Positions 1 through 7,111 of a DNA stretch of 15,583 nucleotides are shown in pieces (position 1 is the first letter of the stretch; every line of letters starts with the position of its first letter). Position numbers and translations under genes: made by a program. The DNA lies in assembly GCA_025927515.1 (NCBI GenBank), contig JAICLG010000032.1, positions 1 through 15,583 of the forward strand. Reading direction: 5' to 3'. Under the pieces are notes generated by a model, which had not been told where the DNA came from, searched no databases, and worked only from the letters and a program-made list of their open reading frames with translations. The stretch comes from Hyphomicrobium sp. (GTDB lineage: Bacteria; Pseudomonadota; Alphaproteobacteria; Rhizobiales; Hyphomicrobiaceae).

Positions 1-996
1 ATTCGCGGCTATGCCTATCTGCTCGACGGCAATACCGCGTCCGCGTTGAAGGATTTTTCCCACGCCATTGAACTCGATGGAAAATCGAGCGCTGCCTATG
101 AAGGTCGCGGGCTCGCCAACGGACTCGGGGACGCCCCTGACGACGCCTACGCCGACTTGAACCGCGCAATCGAACTCGATCCGCGTTCGCCTGTCGCTTA
201 CGCGTTCCGCGCCGTGGTCTACAAGCAGAATGGGCAAGCCGACATCGGCGAGAAAGACGTCGAAACGGCCATCAAGCTCGATCCAAATTCGCCCGAGGCG
301 TTGTGGGCGCGGGGCGAAATCGCGGAAGCGAATGGGCAGGCCGATGCAGCTATCGCCGACTTGAGGCACGTCCTGCAGCTGAAGCCGAGCTGGCAATTCG
401 CAGCCGATGCTCTGAAGCGGCTTGGCGCTCCCATCGACGACGGCAAAGATAAGCCGCAACCGTCGCTCGATATTGCCAAGTGGCACGTCTTCCAGCATGG
501 CAAGGACTACTTCGCGGTGAGCGACGACTACGGCCAGATCCACGTTCCTTTGGAGATGGTCGGCGACGGCCTGCCGAAGCTGCTGCAATGGGAGGTCAAG
601 GCGCCGCCGTACGCGAGCTATGGCATCTTGCGATTTTCGGGCGGACGTGTCGCCGGCAAAAACGGCCCTGAAGAAACCGAATTGGCTGCGATCATCGACA
701 TCGCCCAAGGTAAGGTCATCGGCATTCAGCCGAACAAGCAAGGCACTCGCGTTGCGACCTGGACGTGGGATGGAGATCAGCTGCAAGTTGCGAGCGTCGA
801 CGGCGTGACCGACGAATATCAGCTTCGTCCGATCGCGGTGGCGGTCGTCGGAAACGGGGCCGCGCAACGAAGACCCGATGCGGGGCAATCATGGGCTCCG
901 TGGGATCAGCTTTATGGCGGGCCGCAACCTCGCGAGTCGCGTCAGCGGCGTTACGCCAAGCCGAAATCATTCTTCGACCTATTGTTTGGAAACTGA
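1..996 (+). CDS. Tetratricopeptide-repeat protein, 5' end missing
   Basis: The frame is already open at base 1, so the true start lies outside the window; 331 residues are visible. The first ~140 residues form about four TPR units, each ending in a helix with the pattern A-I-x-L-D/K-P (for example AIELDPRSP and AIKLDPNSP). TPRs are helical hairpins that bind other proteins. From about residue 155 the repeats stop and a beta-rich region begins that I do not recognise (it starts near DIAKWHVFQHGKDYFAV), followed by a basic tail ending in FFDLLFGN. No enzyme motif is seen. A scaffold or envelope-associated role is possible, but the missing N-terminus hides any signal peptide. The next gene is on the same strand 227 bases downstream and has its own leader, so co-transcription is uncertain. 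Confidence 0.85.
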   Translation: MRGYAYLLDGNTASALKDFSHAIELDGKSSAAYEGRGLANGLGDAPDDAYADLNRAIELDPRSPVAYAFRAVVYKQNGQADIGEKDVETAIKLDPNSPEALWARGEIAEANGQADAAIADLRHVLQLKPSWQFAADALKRLGAPIDDGKDKPQPSLDIAKWHVFQHGKDYFAVSDDYGQIHVPLEMVGDGLPKLLQWEVKAPPYASYGILRFSGGRVAGKNGPEETELAAIIDIAQGKVIGIQPNKQGTRVATWTWDGDQLQVASVDGVTDEYQLRPIAVAVVGNGAAQRRPDAGQSWAPWDQLYGGPQPRESRQRRYAKPKSFFDLLFGN

Positions 997-1223
997 TCCC
1001 GGTTGCTTCGGCATGGCCGATTCAGCACTTCTCGGTACGGCTGAGTACAACGTAAGATCGGCATGACGGCTGGACGACACCGAAAGAAGGCCATCTTATA
1101 GCCGCAATACAACGCGCGGCTGTAAGGATCTGGTTTAGACTATTCCCATTTTCATTAACGATTTGGCCGCAAGCCGCGTATGGTGCAAATAGTTGGCACG
1201 GCGTATTGCGTAAGGAGAGAGTG

Positions 1224-2006
1224 ATGTTGCGTGCACGTTATTTGGCGGCGTTATTGTTTGCCGCTTCGCCTGCCATTCCCGTCGTTGCTCAACCCGCCGG
1301 TTCGGGAAATAAAGTCGCCGCAGCAGCCGACACTTCCTCCGGAACAACGACGGAGGCCGGAGCGACAACGGAAAATCCTCGGGCACGCACCGAGCACGTC
1401 GCCAAGCCGAAAGTCAACCTACGCCCCACGCTTACGGCCAACATCGATCTTCGATCTCAGAGAATGATCGTGAAGGTCGACGGGCAAACACAATACAGCT
1501 GGCCGATATCCTCCGGCGTCGCTGCTTTTCCAACGCCGACAGGCACCTTCCGTCCGCAACGGATGGAGAAGATGTGGTATTCGCGGAAGTACGATATGTC
1601 GCCGATGCCTAATGCCGTTTTCATCCACGGCGGCGTTGCGGTACACGGCACCTATCACACGGCCGCCTTGGGGCGTGCCGCATCACACGGATGCATTCGC
1701 CTTTCCACCGCTCACGCCGCGACGTTCTATAATCTCGTGAAGCGTCACGGAATGGCCAGAACACGCGTAACGGTCTACGGCCGACCGGATTGGAGATACG
1801 ACCCGGAGATCGCAAGTCGCGACGATTCCCGTCGGAACCGATATGCCGATAACCAGGCCAGTTGGTTCTGGGCCGACGGCGATAATGACGATTCTGCCTA
1901 CGATGATGGCTATGCCCGACGGCAATATCGCAGGGATCATCGCCGGAGTGCGGACTACGACTACAGGCGCCCCCGGCGAGGCATTTTTGGCTACGCCGAC
2001 GATTGA
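1224..2006 (+). CDS. Exported L,D-transpeptidase (YkuD family)
   Basis: A 260-residue periplasmic enzyme that makes or remodels 3-3 cross-links in peptidoglycan, or attaches proteins to it. The ATG at 1224 is chosen because AGGAGA lies at 1213-1218; a GTG at 1221 and a TTG at 1206 are in frame but fit worse. Residues 1-23 form a signal peptide ending near VVAQ, followed by an Ala/Thr-rich linker to about residue 65. The YkuD domain spans about 70-187. It holds H141-G142 and the active-site block S154-H155-G156-C157-I158-R159-L160, with C157 as the expected nucleophile. After about residue 190 comes an unusual 70-residue tail rich in Asp, Tyr and Arg, not part of the catalytic fold. The gene ends in front of a strong terminator shared with the convergent EipA-like gene. 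Which cross-link or substrate it acts on cannot be read from sequence. Confidence 0.93.
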   Translation: MLRARYLAALLFAASPAIPVVAQPAGSGNKVAAAADTSSGTTTEAGATTENPRARTEHVAKPKVNLRPTLTANIDLRSQRMIVKVDGQTQYSWPISSGVAAFPTPTGTFRPQRMEKMWYSRKYDMSPMPNAVFIHGGVAVHGTYHTAALGRAASHGCIRLSTAHAATFYNLVKRHGMARTRVTVYGRPDWRYDPEIASRDDSRRNRYADNQASWFWADGDNDDSAYDDGYARRQYRRDHRRSADYDYRRPRRGIFGYADD

Positions 2007-2033
2007 GACGTCGCGCGCAAGAGAATTGACGAT

Positions 2034-2063
2034 AAAGGCCCGGTCCACCACCGGGCCTTTTCC
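2034..2063. terminator. Bidirectional intrinsic terminator
   Basis: A perfect 11-bp stem (2034-2044 with 2050-2060) closes a 5-base loop, with AAA on one side and TTTT on the other. It sits between two convergent genes, the L,D-transpeptidase ending at 2006 and the EipA-like gene ending at 2073, and can serve both. Confidence 0.85.
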
Positions 2064-2072
2064 GTTTGATGC

Positions 2073-3239
2073 TTAGAACGGATTCCATGTCGGCCGATCC
2101 GTGAAGCGGACGTAGCCGACGTTGGCGCCGAGCCGCATGCCGACCCCGGACCGTATCGGCGCCATGATCACAGGTCCGCCTTTCAACAACGTGAGGCCGA
2201 CCCCGCCGACGAAATAGGCGGAGCCATCGATACCCGTGAAGGTCCGATAAATGTCGTCCGGGCTTTGCATACGATAAATCAGGAATAGCGTTCGCGATCC
2301 CGACGCACCAACGTCGGTACCGACGGAAGGGCCGTGCCAATAGACGTCGCGCACGTCCCTTTCGGAGCGCATGTAGAGCTTACCTTTGCCGAAGCGCAGG
2401 CCGGCGAGAAATGCGCCTCCGCCTTCAGTCCCCAGAACATAGCCCGTGGGGCGGCCCATCTGCTTGAAGGCATGCTCGATGACGCTCGCGAGATTCGTCG
2501 AGATCGTGCCGAAGAAGCCGCGCGTGGCACTGCGAATTTCGTCGATCGTGTAGCCATCCTCTTGCAGCGGTGGCAGCCCCGGAACATCGCCTCGGCCGCG
2601 CATCGCAAGGTTCGGACCTGTGTAGGCGTCGTTCGGCTTCGTGTCGGCTGTCCAACTAGGCGTTGCCGGAGCCGGCCGAGCCGGTGCTGTAGCCGCGCGC
2701 TTCGCCGGTGGCGGCGGCACCGGGGGATTGGACTTTTCTGCCGTGGCGGGCGGCTTGGGCGGCGCGGCCGGCGGAGTCGTCTGCTGGCCTGCCTGTCGTT
2801 CCGCCTCGGCGATCTTCTCGTCGAGGCGACGCAGCATATAATCCGATTTAGCCTTTATGACCTTGTTGAGCTCGGCAGCGGCGGTCTTCATTTTCTCGAG
2901 CTTGGCGCAATCGGGCGGCGCACCGTCTTCGACCCGCCCGAGCGAGTCGACCGTCAGCAGCAGATCGCTGCTCTTCTTGTCGAACTCGTCGAGCTTTTTG
3001 TCGCGAATTGCGTCGAGCGCCGTGTTTTCGTAGGCGTCGTCACCGAGTTTCTTTGCCGCCTTATATCGGCGCATTCTCTCTTGCAGCTTTGGCTGGGCTT
3101 CGAGCGTCAATGCCCGCAGACTGGCGCCGGACTGATCGACGGCCGCCGCGAAATCGTTTGCGGTGCACGTCGCCGCTTCCGCCGCGCGCAGCGAAACGAC
3201 GAGAGCAAGCGTGGCAATAATACAGACGACCGGCCGCAT
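2073..3239 (-). CDS. EipA-like (DUF1134) envelope protein with N-terminal extension
   Basis: A 388-residue exported protein. The ATG at 3239 gives a clean signal peptide (residues 1-23, ending LRAAEA) and has GGAG 10 bases upstream; an in-frame TTG at 3281 would add 14 residues ahead of the signal and is less likely. Residues 25-150 are highly charged and helical, with two cysteines (C25, C111), and look like a coiled coil. Residues 155-200 are a Pro/Ala linker. Residues 230-388 match the DUF1134/EipA domain: GFFGT at 241, VYWHGPSVGTDVGASGSRT, the IDGSAYFVGGVG block, and IRSGVGMRLGANVGY near the end, finishing with TWNPF. EipA of Brucella is a periplasmic protein needed for envelope integrity and is roughly half this length. 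The domain call is firm; the role of the extension is unknown. It lies 89 bases downstream of the thioesterase gene, on the same strand. Confidence 0.88.
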   Translation of the reverse strand: MRPVVCIIATLALVVSLRAAEAATCTANDFAAAVDQSGASLRALTLEAQPKLQERMRRYKAAKKLGDDAYENTALDAIRDKKLDEFDKKSSDLLLTVDSLGRVEDGAPPDCAKLEKMKTAAAELNKVIKAKSDYMLRRLDEKIAEAERQAGQQTTPPAAPPKPPATAEKSNPPVPPPPAKRAATAPARPAPATPSWTADTKPNDAYTGPNLAMRGRGDVPGLPPLQEDGYTIDEIRSATRGFFGTISTNLASVIEHAFKQMGRPTGYVLGTEGGGAFLAGLRFGKGKLYMRSERDVRDVYWHGPSVGTDVGASGSRTLFLIYRMQSPDDIYRTFTGIDGSAYFVGGVGLTLLKGGPVIMAPIRSGVGMRLGANVGYVRFTDRPTWNPF

Positions 3240-3328
3240 GAATTTAAAGCTCCAGAACGCACGCGCAAAGATGGTCAGCAAACTTACGTCCTAAGGTCAA
3301 CGGCTCAAAGCCTGGCACGCAACTTGAT

Positions 3329-3739
3329 TTAGGGGCGGGGCAGCGATTTAGCCGCCAAGCGTGCCATAAAACGGGTCGTATCGACGACGACGCGCGTGTG
3401 CAGACCAGACCCGATACGTTCCACGCCGTCGTGCGCAACCACTTCGAAGACCAGCTTGCGGCCGTCGACTGATTTGAGCGTCGCCGTCGCGGTAACGGTA
3501 AAACCAAGCGGGGTAGGCGACGAGTGTGTCACGTCGAGATGCATTCCGAGACTCTGATGCCCCTCCGGAAGCTGTGCCTCGATGCAGTCGACGGCCGCCG
3601 CCTCCATTAGAGCAATCAGCATTGGGCTTGCAAAAACGGGGGCATCGCCGCTTCCAACGACGGTTGCGAGCCGTTGCTCCGTTACGAGCGTGCTCGCCGA
3701 TCCGGTCAAGCCGACACGCAGATTCGAAAGGTCCGCCAT
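3329..3739 (-). CDS. FlK-like hotdog-fold thioesterase
   Basis: A 136-residue cytoplasmic hotdog protein, probably hydrolysing an acyl-CoA. The ATG at 3739 is preceded by AGGAGA at good spacing; a longer frame exists but lacks this. The sequence resembles the fluoroacetyl-CoA thioesterase FlK of Streptomyces. With a constant offset of 4, S38 falls on FlK Thr42, E46 on Glu50, G65 on Gly69, H72 on His76 and R116 on Arg120 (FlK numbering from memory), so the catalytic set is kept with Ser in place of Thr. The Phe36 lid of FlK is not kept (D32 here), so fluoroacetyl-CoA is not the expected substrate. It stands between two exported-protein genes on the same strand, with gaps of 89 and 109 bases; the context gives no clue to the substrate. 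Confidence 0.82.
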   Translation of the reverse strand: MADLSNLRVGLTGSASTLVTEQRLATVVGSGDAPVFASPMLIALMEAAAVDCIEAQLPEGHQSLGMHLDVTHSSPTPLGFTVTATATLKSVDGRKLVFEVVAHDGVERIGSGLHTRVVVDTTRFMARLAAKSLPRP

Positions 3740-3848
3740 CTTTCTTCTCCTGTTTCGTTCGCGGCCTTTAAGGGGCATACGCGCCAGGATCAAATGTATT
3801 TGCCGAAAGCTGGCAGTCTCCGAGCGGAAGATGAAGGGTCCCGCCTAA

Positions 3849-4280
3849 CTAATGTGGAGGCTCGACCAGACCGGGAAGCACGGTTCCCGAAGGGCCGATC
3901 TCGCTAATGGCGGCGGCGCAGCTTTCGTCGACGATGACCTTGCACTCGCTTGGCTGGTCTACGAGGCTGCATTGCTTGAGCTTGATCCAGGCATCATAAA
4001 TCTTCGTCGCTTGGGCCTTGAAGCTTTTGAGATCGGCGCCGTTATAGAGCGTATTGAGCGGCGGGACCTTCGCCGTCGTGCCGACGCCGTGGCAGATCTC
4101 GACAGCGCCGAGCGCCTGCCCATAGCGGGAGCCGACGTCGTAAGGGGTCAACTGCTCTATAGGCAGTCGCGCCGTTTCCTTATCGTCCGCCGCCGGTTGT
4201 GCGATGACTGTGCCGGCCAGAGCGAAAGGAAGTGTAGCGACAATGAAAAATAGGCTGCCCTCGCGCATCGTCCGGACCAT
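3849..4280 (-). CDS. Small exported protein with four cysteines
   Basis: A 143-residue protein I do not recognise. The frame is open further upstream, but the ATG at 4280 (or the one at 4268) places a hydrophobic signal peptide at the start (REGSLFFIVATLPFALAG, cut near VIAQP). The upstream GGA match is weak, so the exact start is uncertain. The mature part has four cysteines (EICHG, KQCSL, SECKV and ESCAA), which suggests two disulfides in an oxidising compartment. The middle is probably helical (LKSFKAQATKIYDAWIKLKQC). It is divergent from the small exported protein at 4557, with 276 bases between the starts. Export is likely; function is unknown. Confidence 0.7.
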   Translation of the reverse strand: MVRTMREGSLFFIVATLPFALAGTVIAQPAADDKETARLPIEQLTPYDVGSRYGQALGAVEICHGVGTTAKVPPLNTLYNGADLKSFKAQATKIYDAWIKLKQCSLVDQPSECKVIVDESCAAAISEIGPSGTVLPGLVEPPH

Positions 4281-4556
4281 GACTTTTGTTCCAGTTTTCG
4301 TTCTATTGTGTTTGGAGATCGAAATAAAACACGAATAAAACGGCGATACTTCCATCCGGGATTAGAAATCGGACGTCAGCGTATACTTTTTCGTAAGTAC
4401 AAGCGTTTCGTGTTTCGGCAAAGGAAACGGAAGCTTATATCTTTGCGGGAATGTCCGGTCGGAGTAAAACGATACGGCATGCACCTTGCCCATGGGCGTC
4501 AGAGCCGCAGTCTGCCGCGGTCATCTGGGCGTCGTCGCCGTCCAAGGAGACTATAG

Positions 4557-4976
4557 ATGATCTCTCGAGTTCTACTTTCCGCCGCAACACTTGGAGCCTT
4601 CGCCATTATATCCGCCGGGCCGAGTTCGGCGCTCTCGACCAAGGAATGCAGCGTAAAATACAAAGCCGCGAAAACAGCTGGTACGCTGAACGGTCAGTCG
4701 TGGAACGAATTCCGGAAATCCGAATGCTCCGGAGCCGAAGCTGCAACGCCGACGAAATCGGAAAGCAAGCCGGCAACGAAGACCACAGCATCCGGCGCCG
4801 TATTTCCGAAGTCCGTCGATCCGAAGTATTCCAAGGAGTCTGCGGGCAGGGCCCGCATGCACACCTGCCTCGACCAATACAAAGCGAATAAGGCGACGAA
4901 CGGCAACGGCGGCATGAGGTGGATTCAGAAGGGCGGCGGTTACTACAGCAAGTGCAACGCGGCCCTTAAGAGCTGA
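4557..4976 (+). CDS. Small exported protein with duplicated Cys-Tyr-Lys unit
   Basis: A 139-residue secreted protein. AAGGAGA at 4544-4550 sits 6 bases ahead of the ATG. Residues 1-25 are a signal peptide (cut after SSALS or nearby). The mature protein contains two related blocks, C31-SVKYKAAK through W49 to C57, and C104-LDQYKANK through W122 to C133, joined by a Thr/Ser/Lys-rich linker (about residues 60-90). Each block starts C-x3-Y-K-A-x-K, has a Trp 18 residues on, and ends in Cys, so each may close its own disulfide loop. Small alphaproteobacterial exported proteins with a single block of the type C..KYxAAKxAGTLxGxxW are common; their function is not established to my knowledge. An intrinsic terminator follows at 5014. 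Confidence 0.82.
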   Translation: MISRVLLSAATLGAFAIISAGPSSALSTKECSVKYKAAKTAGTLNGQSWNEFRKSECSGAEAATPTKSESKPATKTTASGAVFPKSVDPKYSKESAGRARMHTCLDQYKANKATNGNGGMRWIQKGGGYYSKCNAALKS

Positions 4977-5013
4977 CCCGTTCATCTGCTCGTCGCAGGA
5001 CGATCGAAACAAG

Positions 5014-5045
5014 AAAGGCGAGGCCCGCGTGCCTCGCCTTTTCTA
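5014..5045 (+). terminator. Intrinsic terminator
   Basis: An 11-bp perfect stem (5014-5024 with 5031-5041), a 6-base loop and a T-rich tail. It lies 37 bases after the stop of the 4557-4976 gene, and 33 bases short of the stop of the convergent membrane-protein gene, so it can serve both. Confidence 0.85.
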
Positions 5046-5077
5046 TTTGTCGCTGGCGCCCGAAGTAGCTCTGAGCG

Positions 5078-5362
5078 TTAGCGCTTGAGCCCGCCATCGC
5101 GCTGCCAGGCGAGAAACAGCGACGTTACAAACGCCGTCAAAATCATCGTACCGAGAATGGCAGGCTGGCGCATGAACGACAGCCAGACTTCGAAACCATT
5201 CATCCACCCGCCGCGCCCGGTCAGCACGTTGTTCAAGACCAGAATGACAAGCGCAACGGACGACGTCAGTGCAGTGCCCATGGCGGCTTCGACGGCTCGC
5301 TTCGTCAAGCGCGGGACAGAGATGGAATTACGGCCTATTGCGAGTTGCGTCCGGTCCGACAT
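5078..5362 (-). CDS. Small two-helix membrane protein
   Basis: A 94-residue protein. ATG at 5362, with GGAG about 8 bases upstream on the minus strand. The first ~25 residues are polar and basic. Two hydrophobic helices follow, at about 29-48 (around SSVALVILVLNNVL) and 68-87 (around AILGTMILTAFVTSLFLAW), ending in a short basic tail. The loop between them is rich in Gly and Trp. No family is recognised and no catalytic motif is seen. It stands alone, convergent with the 4557 gene. Confidence 0.7.
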   Translation of the reverse strand: MSDRTQLAIGRNSISVPRLTKRAVEAAMGTALTSSVALVILVLNNVLTGRGGWMNGFEVWLSFMRQPAILGTMILTAFVTSLFLAWQRDGGLKR

Positions 5363-5725
5363 GAGTGCGCTCCGTCGTTGGTGAGGGTAGGCGCAGTTAT
5401 CGCCGCCAACCCGATTAATTCTCCCTGTCTAACAGATTCGGCCGCATCAACATGGCAGAGGCGAGGCCACTGGAGCGCCCCGTTTATACTGAGGACGATG
5501 TTATTGTCCCGCACAAGACCGCGCCTGCTGCGCTAAGCTCTTTGATTACTATGTTTTCTAAGAGCCGGTTAGGTTCCGGAAATCACATATATAAGAAAGC
5601 GATCACTCGAGGCGGACGTCCAACGCTCTGGCGTCGATAAGTCATGTCGCGCATGCAACGTGCACTCTGTTAGCGTCTGGCTGGATGGGCGCGTACGGCG
5701 TCGGCATCCTCACAGGAATTGAAAG
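5363..5725. other. Gene-free stretch between divergent small genes
   Basis: About 360 bases separate the starts of the membrane-protein gene (minus strand) and the 5726 exported-protein gene (plus strand). An open frame of 62 codons starts at ATG 5452, but it has no ribosome binding site and no recognisable protein features. I found no match to the EcfG promoter and no strong hairpin. Presumably it holds promoters for both flanking genes. Confidence 0.5.
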
Positions 5726-5980
5726 ATGAAGCTGATAGGTCTCCTGATTTCCGTGGGAAGCGCCGCCATTGTTCTTGGCAGCCCGGCGCACGCTGAGACG
5801 CTCTTCGATGTCGAGCATGCCCGCGCCAATTATCGCGCCGGCCTTATCAGCGAGTACGATGCCGAGATGCTGCGACGATGGGGTGCTCCGAGCGGCTACT
5901 ATCCGGACTCGCGGCTCTATAGGCCTCCGCAATATCGCTACCCGCCTCGCAGGAGATATCTGCGCAGCAGGCGTTGGTAG
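5726..5980 (+). CDS. Small exported protein with VE-ARA-RAG motif
   Basis: An 84-residue protein. AGGAA lies about 8 bases before the ATG. Residues 1-22 are a signal peptide ending SPAHA. The mature part begins with a 26-residue block, VEHARANYRAG followed by a helix ending LRRWG, then a Tyr/Pro/Arg-rich tail (net strongly basic). The block is shared with the protein at 14343-14630 (VEGARAKDRAG, then LRRYG), so the two are related. No known function. The stop is 37 bases from the stop of the convergent DUF72 gene; a weak hairpin (5986-6006) lies between them. Confidence 0.78.
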   Translation: MKLIGLLISVGSAAIVLGSPAHAETLFDVEHARANYRAGLISEYDAEMLRRWGAPSGYYPDSRLYRPPQYRYPPRRRYLRSRRW

Positions 5981-6017
5981 GCATTCCGGCGGGCTAAAAC
6001 AGCCGGTGGCTGACGCC

Positions 6018-6875
6018 CTACCCAGCAACGAGCTTCATGAATGCCATCGCGGCGTGCGGCGCCCGAATTTTGCCCTCGTGGATGAAGAAGACGAACGTAT
6101 CGCGTGGCCTGGTTTTGATCTTCACGTCACGATCGATCACGGGTAGATCGCCCGGCACGCCGCCCGCAGCCCATTGTTTGGCGCGCTTTGCCCATTCACC
6201 GAGCGCCTTCGGTGAATATGCGGTCGGAATGTCGTCGCTGCCCGTCTGCAAGCGCGCATAGACAAAGTCGCTCGTAACATCGGCGATCGCTGGATACTTC
6301 GCGTGATCTGCAAAAACCACGGCCGCCGATTTCTTTCGTGCAAGGTCGATGAAGACGGGCGTGCAAAAGGAATCGTGCCTCACCTCGAGAGCGTGATGCA
6401 GCCGCTGCCCATCGAATTTTTCGGGAAGCAGATCGAGAAACGCAGCGAAGTCGCTTTCGTCGAATTTCTTCGTCGGCGCGAACTGCCAGAGCAGGGGGCC
6501 GAGCTTGCGCCCGAGTTCGGTGATGCCCGATTCGAGAAAGCGCGTGATGGAATCACCCGCACCCGCCAGCTCGCGCCTGTTCGTCGCATAACGCGGCCCC
6601 TTGAGCGTGAAGATGAAATCCTCCGGTGCATCCGCCGCCCAGCGAGCGAACGTCTGCGGCTTCTGCGTGCTGTAGTAGGTGCCATTCACCTCGATTGTCG
6701 GGAGATGATGACTCGCGTAATGCAGCTCCTTGGCTTGGGCGAGGCCATCCGGATAGAAAACACCGCGCCAAGGTTCGAACGTCCACCCCCCGATTCCCGA
6801 GCGAATCTTGCCGGTCTCCGTGCTTTCGCCATTTTTTTCTGGAGCTTGCGAGGGAGAACTACGCTTACGAGGCAT
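6018..6875 (-). CDS. DUF72 family protein (YecE-like)
   Basis: A 285-residue protein with a predicted TIM-barrel fold and no established reaction. The ATG at 6875 is chosen because GGGAG lies 7 bases upstream; a frame reaching 7031 adds 52 residues with no supporting site. Family signatures appear in order: GWTFEPWRGVFYP (about 30-42), the EVNGTYY block (about 63-69), FTLKGPRYATN, LGPLLWQFAPT, LHHALEVRH, then FVYARLQ, and FVFFIHEGK near the end. Length fits the family. The N-terminal ~25 residues are polar and probably disordered. It is divergent from the TonB-like gene with a 236-base gap, and convergent with the 5726 gene. The context does not suggest a substrate. Confidence 0.9.
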   Translation of the reverse strand: MPRKRSSPSQAPEKNGESTETGKIRSGIGGWTFEPWRGVFYPDGLAQAKELHYASHHLPTIEVNGTYYSTQKPQTFARWAADAPEDFIFTLKGPRYATNRRELAGAGDSITRFLESGITELGRKLGPLLWQFAPTKKFDESDFAAFLDLLPEKFDGQRLHHALEVRHDSFCTPVFIDLARKKSAAVVFADHAKYPAIADVTSDFVYARLQTGSDDIPTAYSPKALGEWAKRAKQWAAGGVPGDLPVIDRDVKIKTRPRDTFVFFIHEGKIRAPHAAMAFMKLVAG

Positions 6876-7111
6876 CGAAAACTCCCATTTGCCGCTTGCG
6901 CGCATGTAAGCCGGGATTTGGGGAATAGCAGCGAAGCCATCATGGCCCCGATTCGCGTCGGGACCCGCGACCTCGCAGCGCAGAGTTACGCACAAACGAT
7001 AGCAGCATCTCGGCGTTTTTCCGCCGATCATTTATCACTTCTGGCTCGGTGAAGGGCAACCGGCTAATCTTTTGCATTGGGGCCGACCCGGCTGGATGAG
7101 CATCGAGGGGA

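Noticed and set aside
1098..1123. Hairpin after the TPR gene (8 bp with one wobble, 10-base loop)
   Set aside because: No T-tract follows and it lies about 100 bases past the stop, too weak to call a terminator.
1195..1209. Sigma-54 promoter look-alike (TGGCACG…TTGC) before the L,D-transpeptidase
   Set aside because: The GG and GC elements are separated by 11 bases rather than the strict 10, and the implied start site would fall at the ribosome binding site and start codon.
1206..1223. Upstream TTG/GTG starts for the L,D-transpeptidase
   Set aside because: The AGGAGA at 1213-1218 lies inside this stretch and is correctly spaced for the ATG at 1224; the longer form also puts charged residues ahead of the signal peptide.
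2334..3332. 332-codon plus-strand open frame opposite the EipA-like gene
   Set aside because: It is the antisense shadow of a clear DUF1134 gene; composition is Arg/Cys-rich with no domain or ribosome binding site.
5452..5640. 62-codon open frame in the gene-free stretch
   Set aside because: No ribosome binding site, no signal or membrane segment and no recognisable motif.
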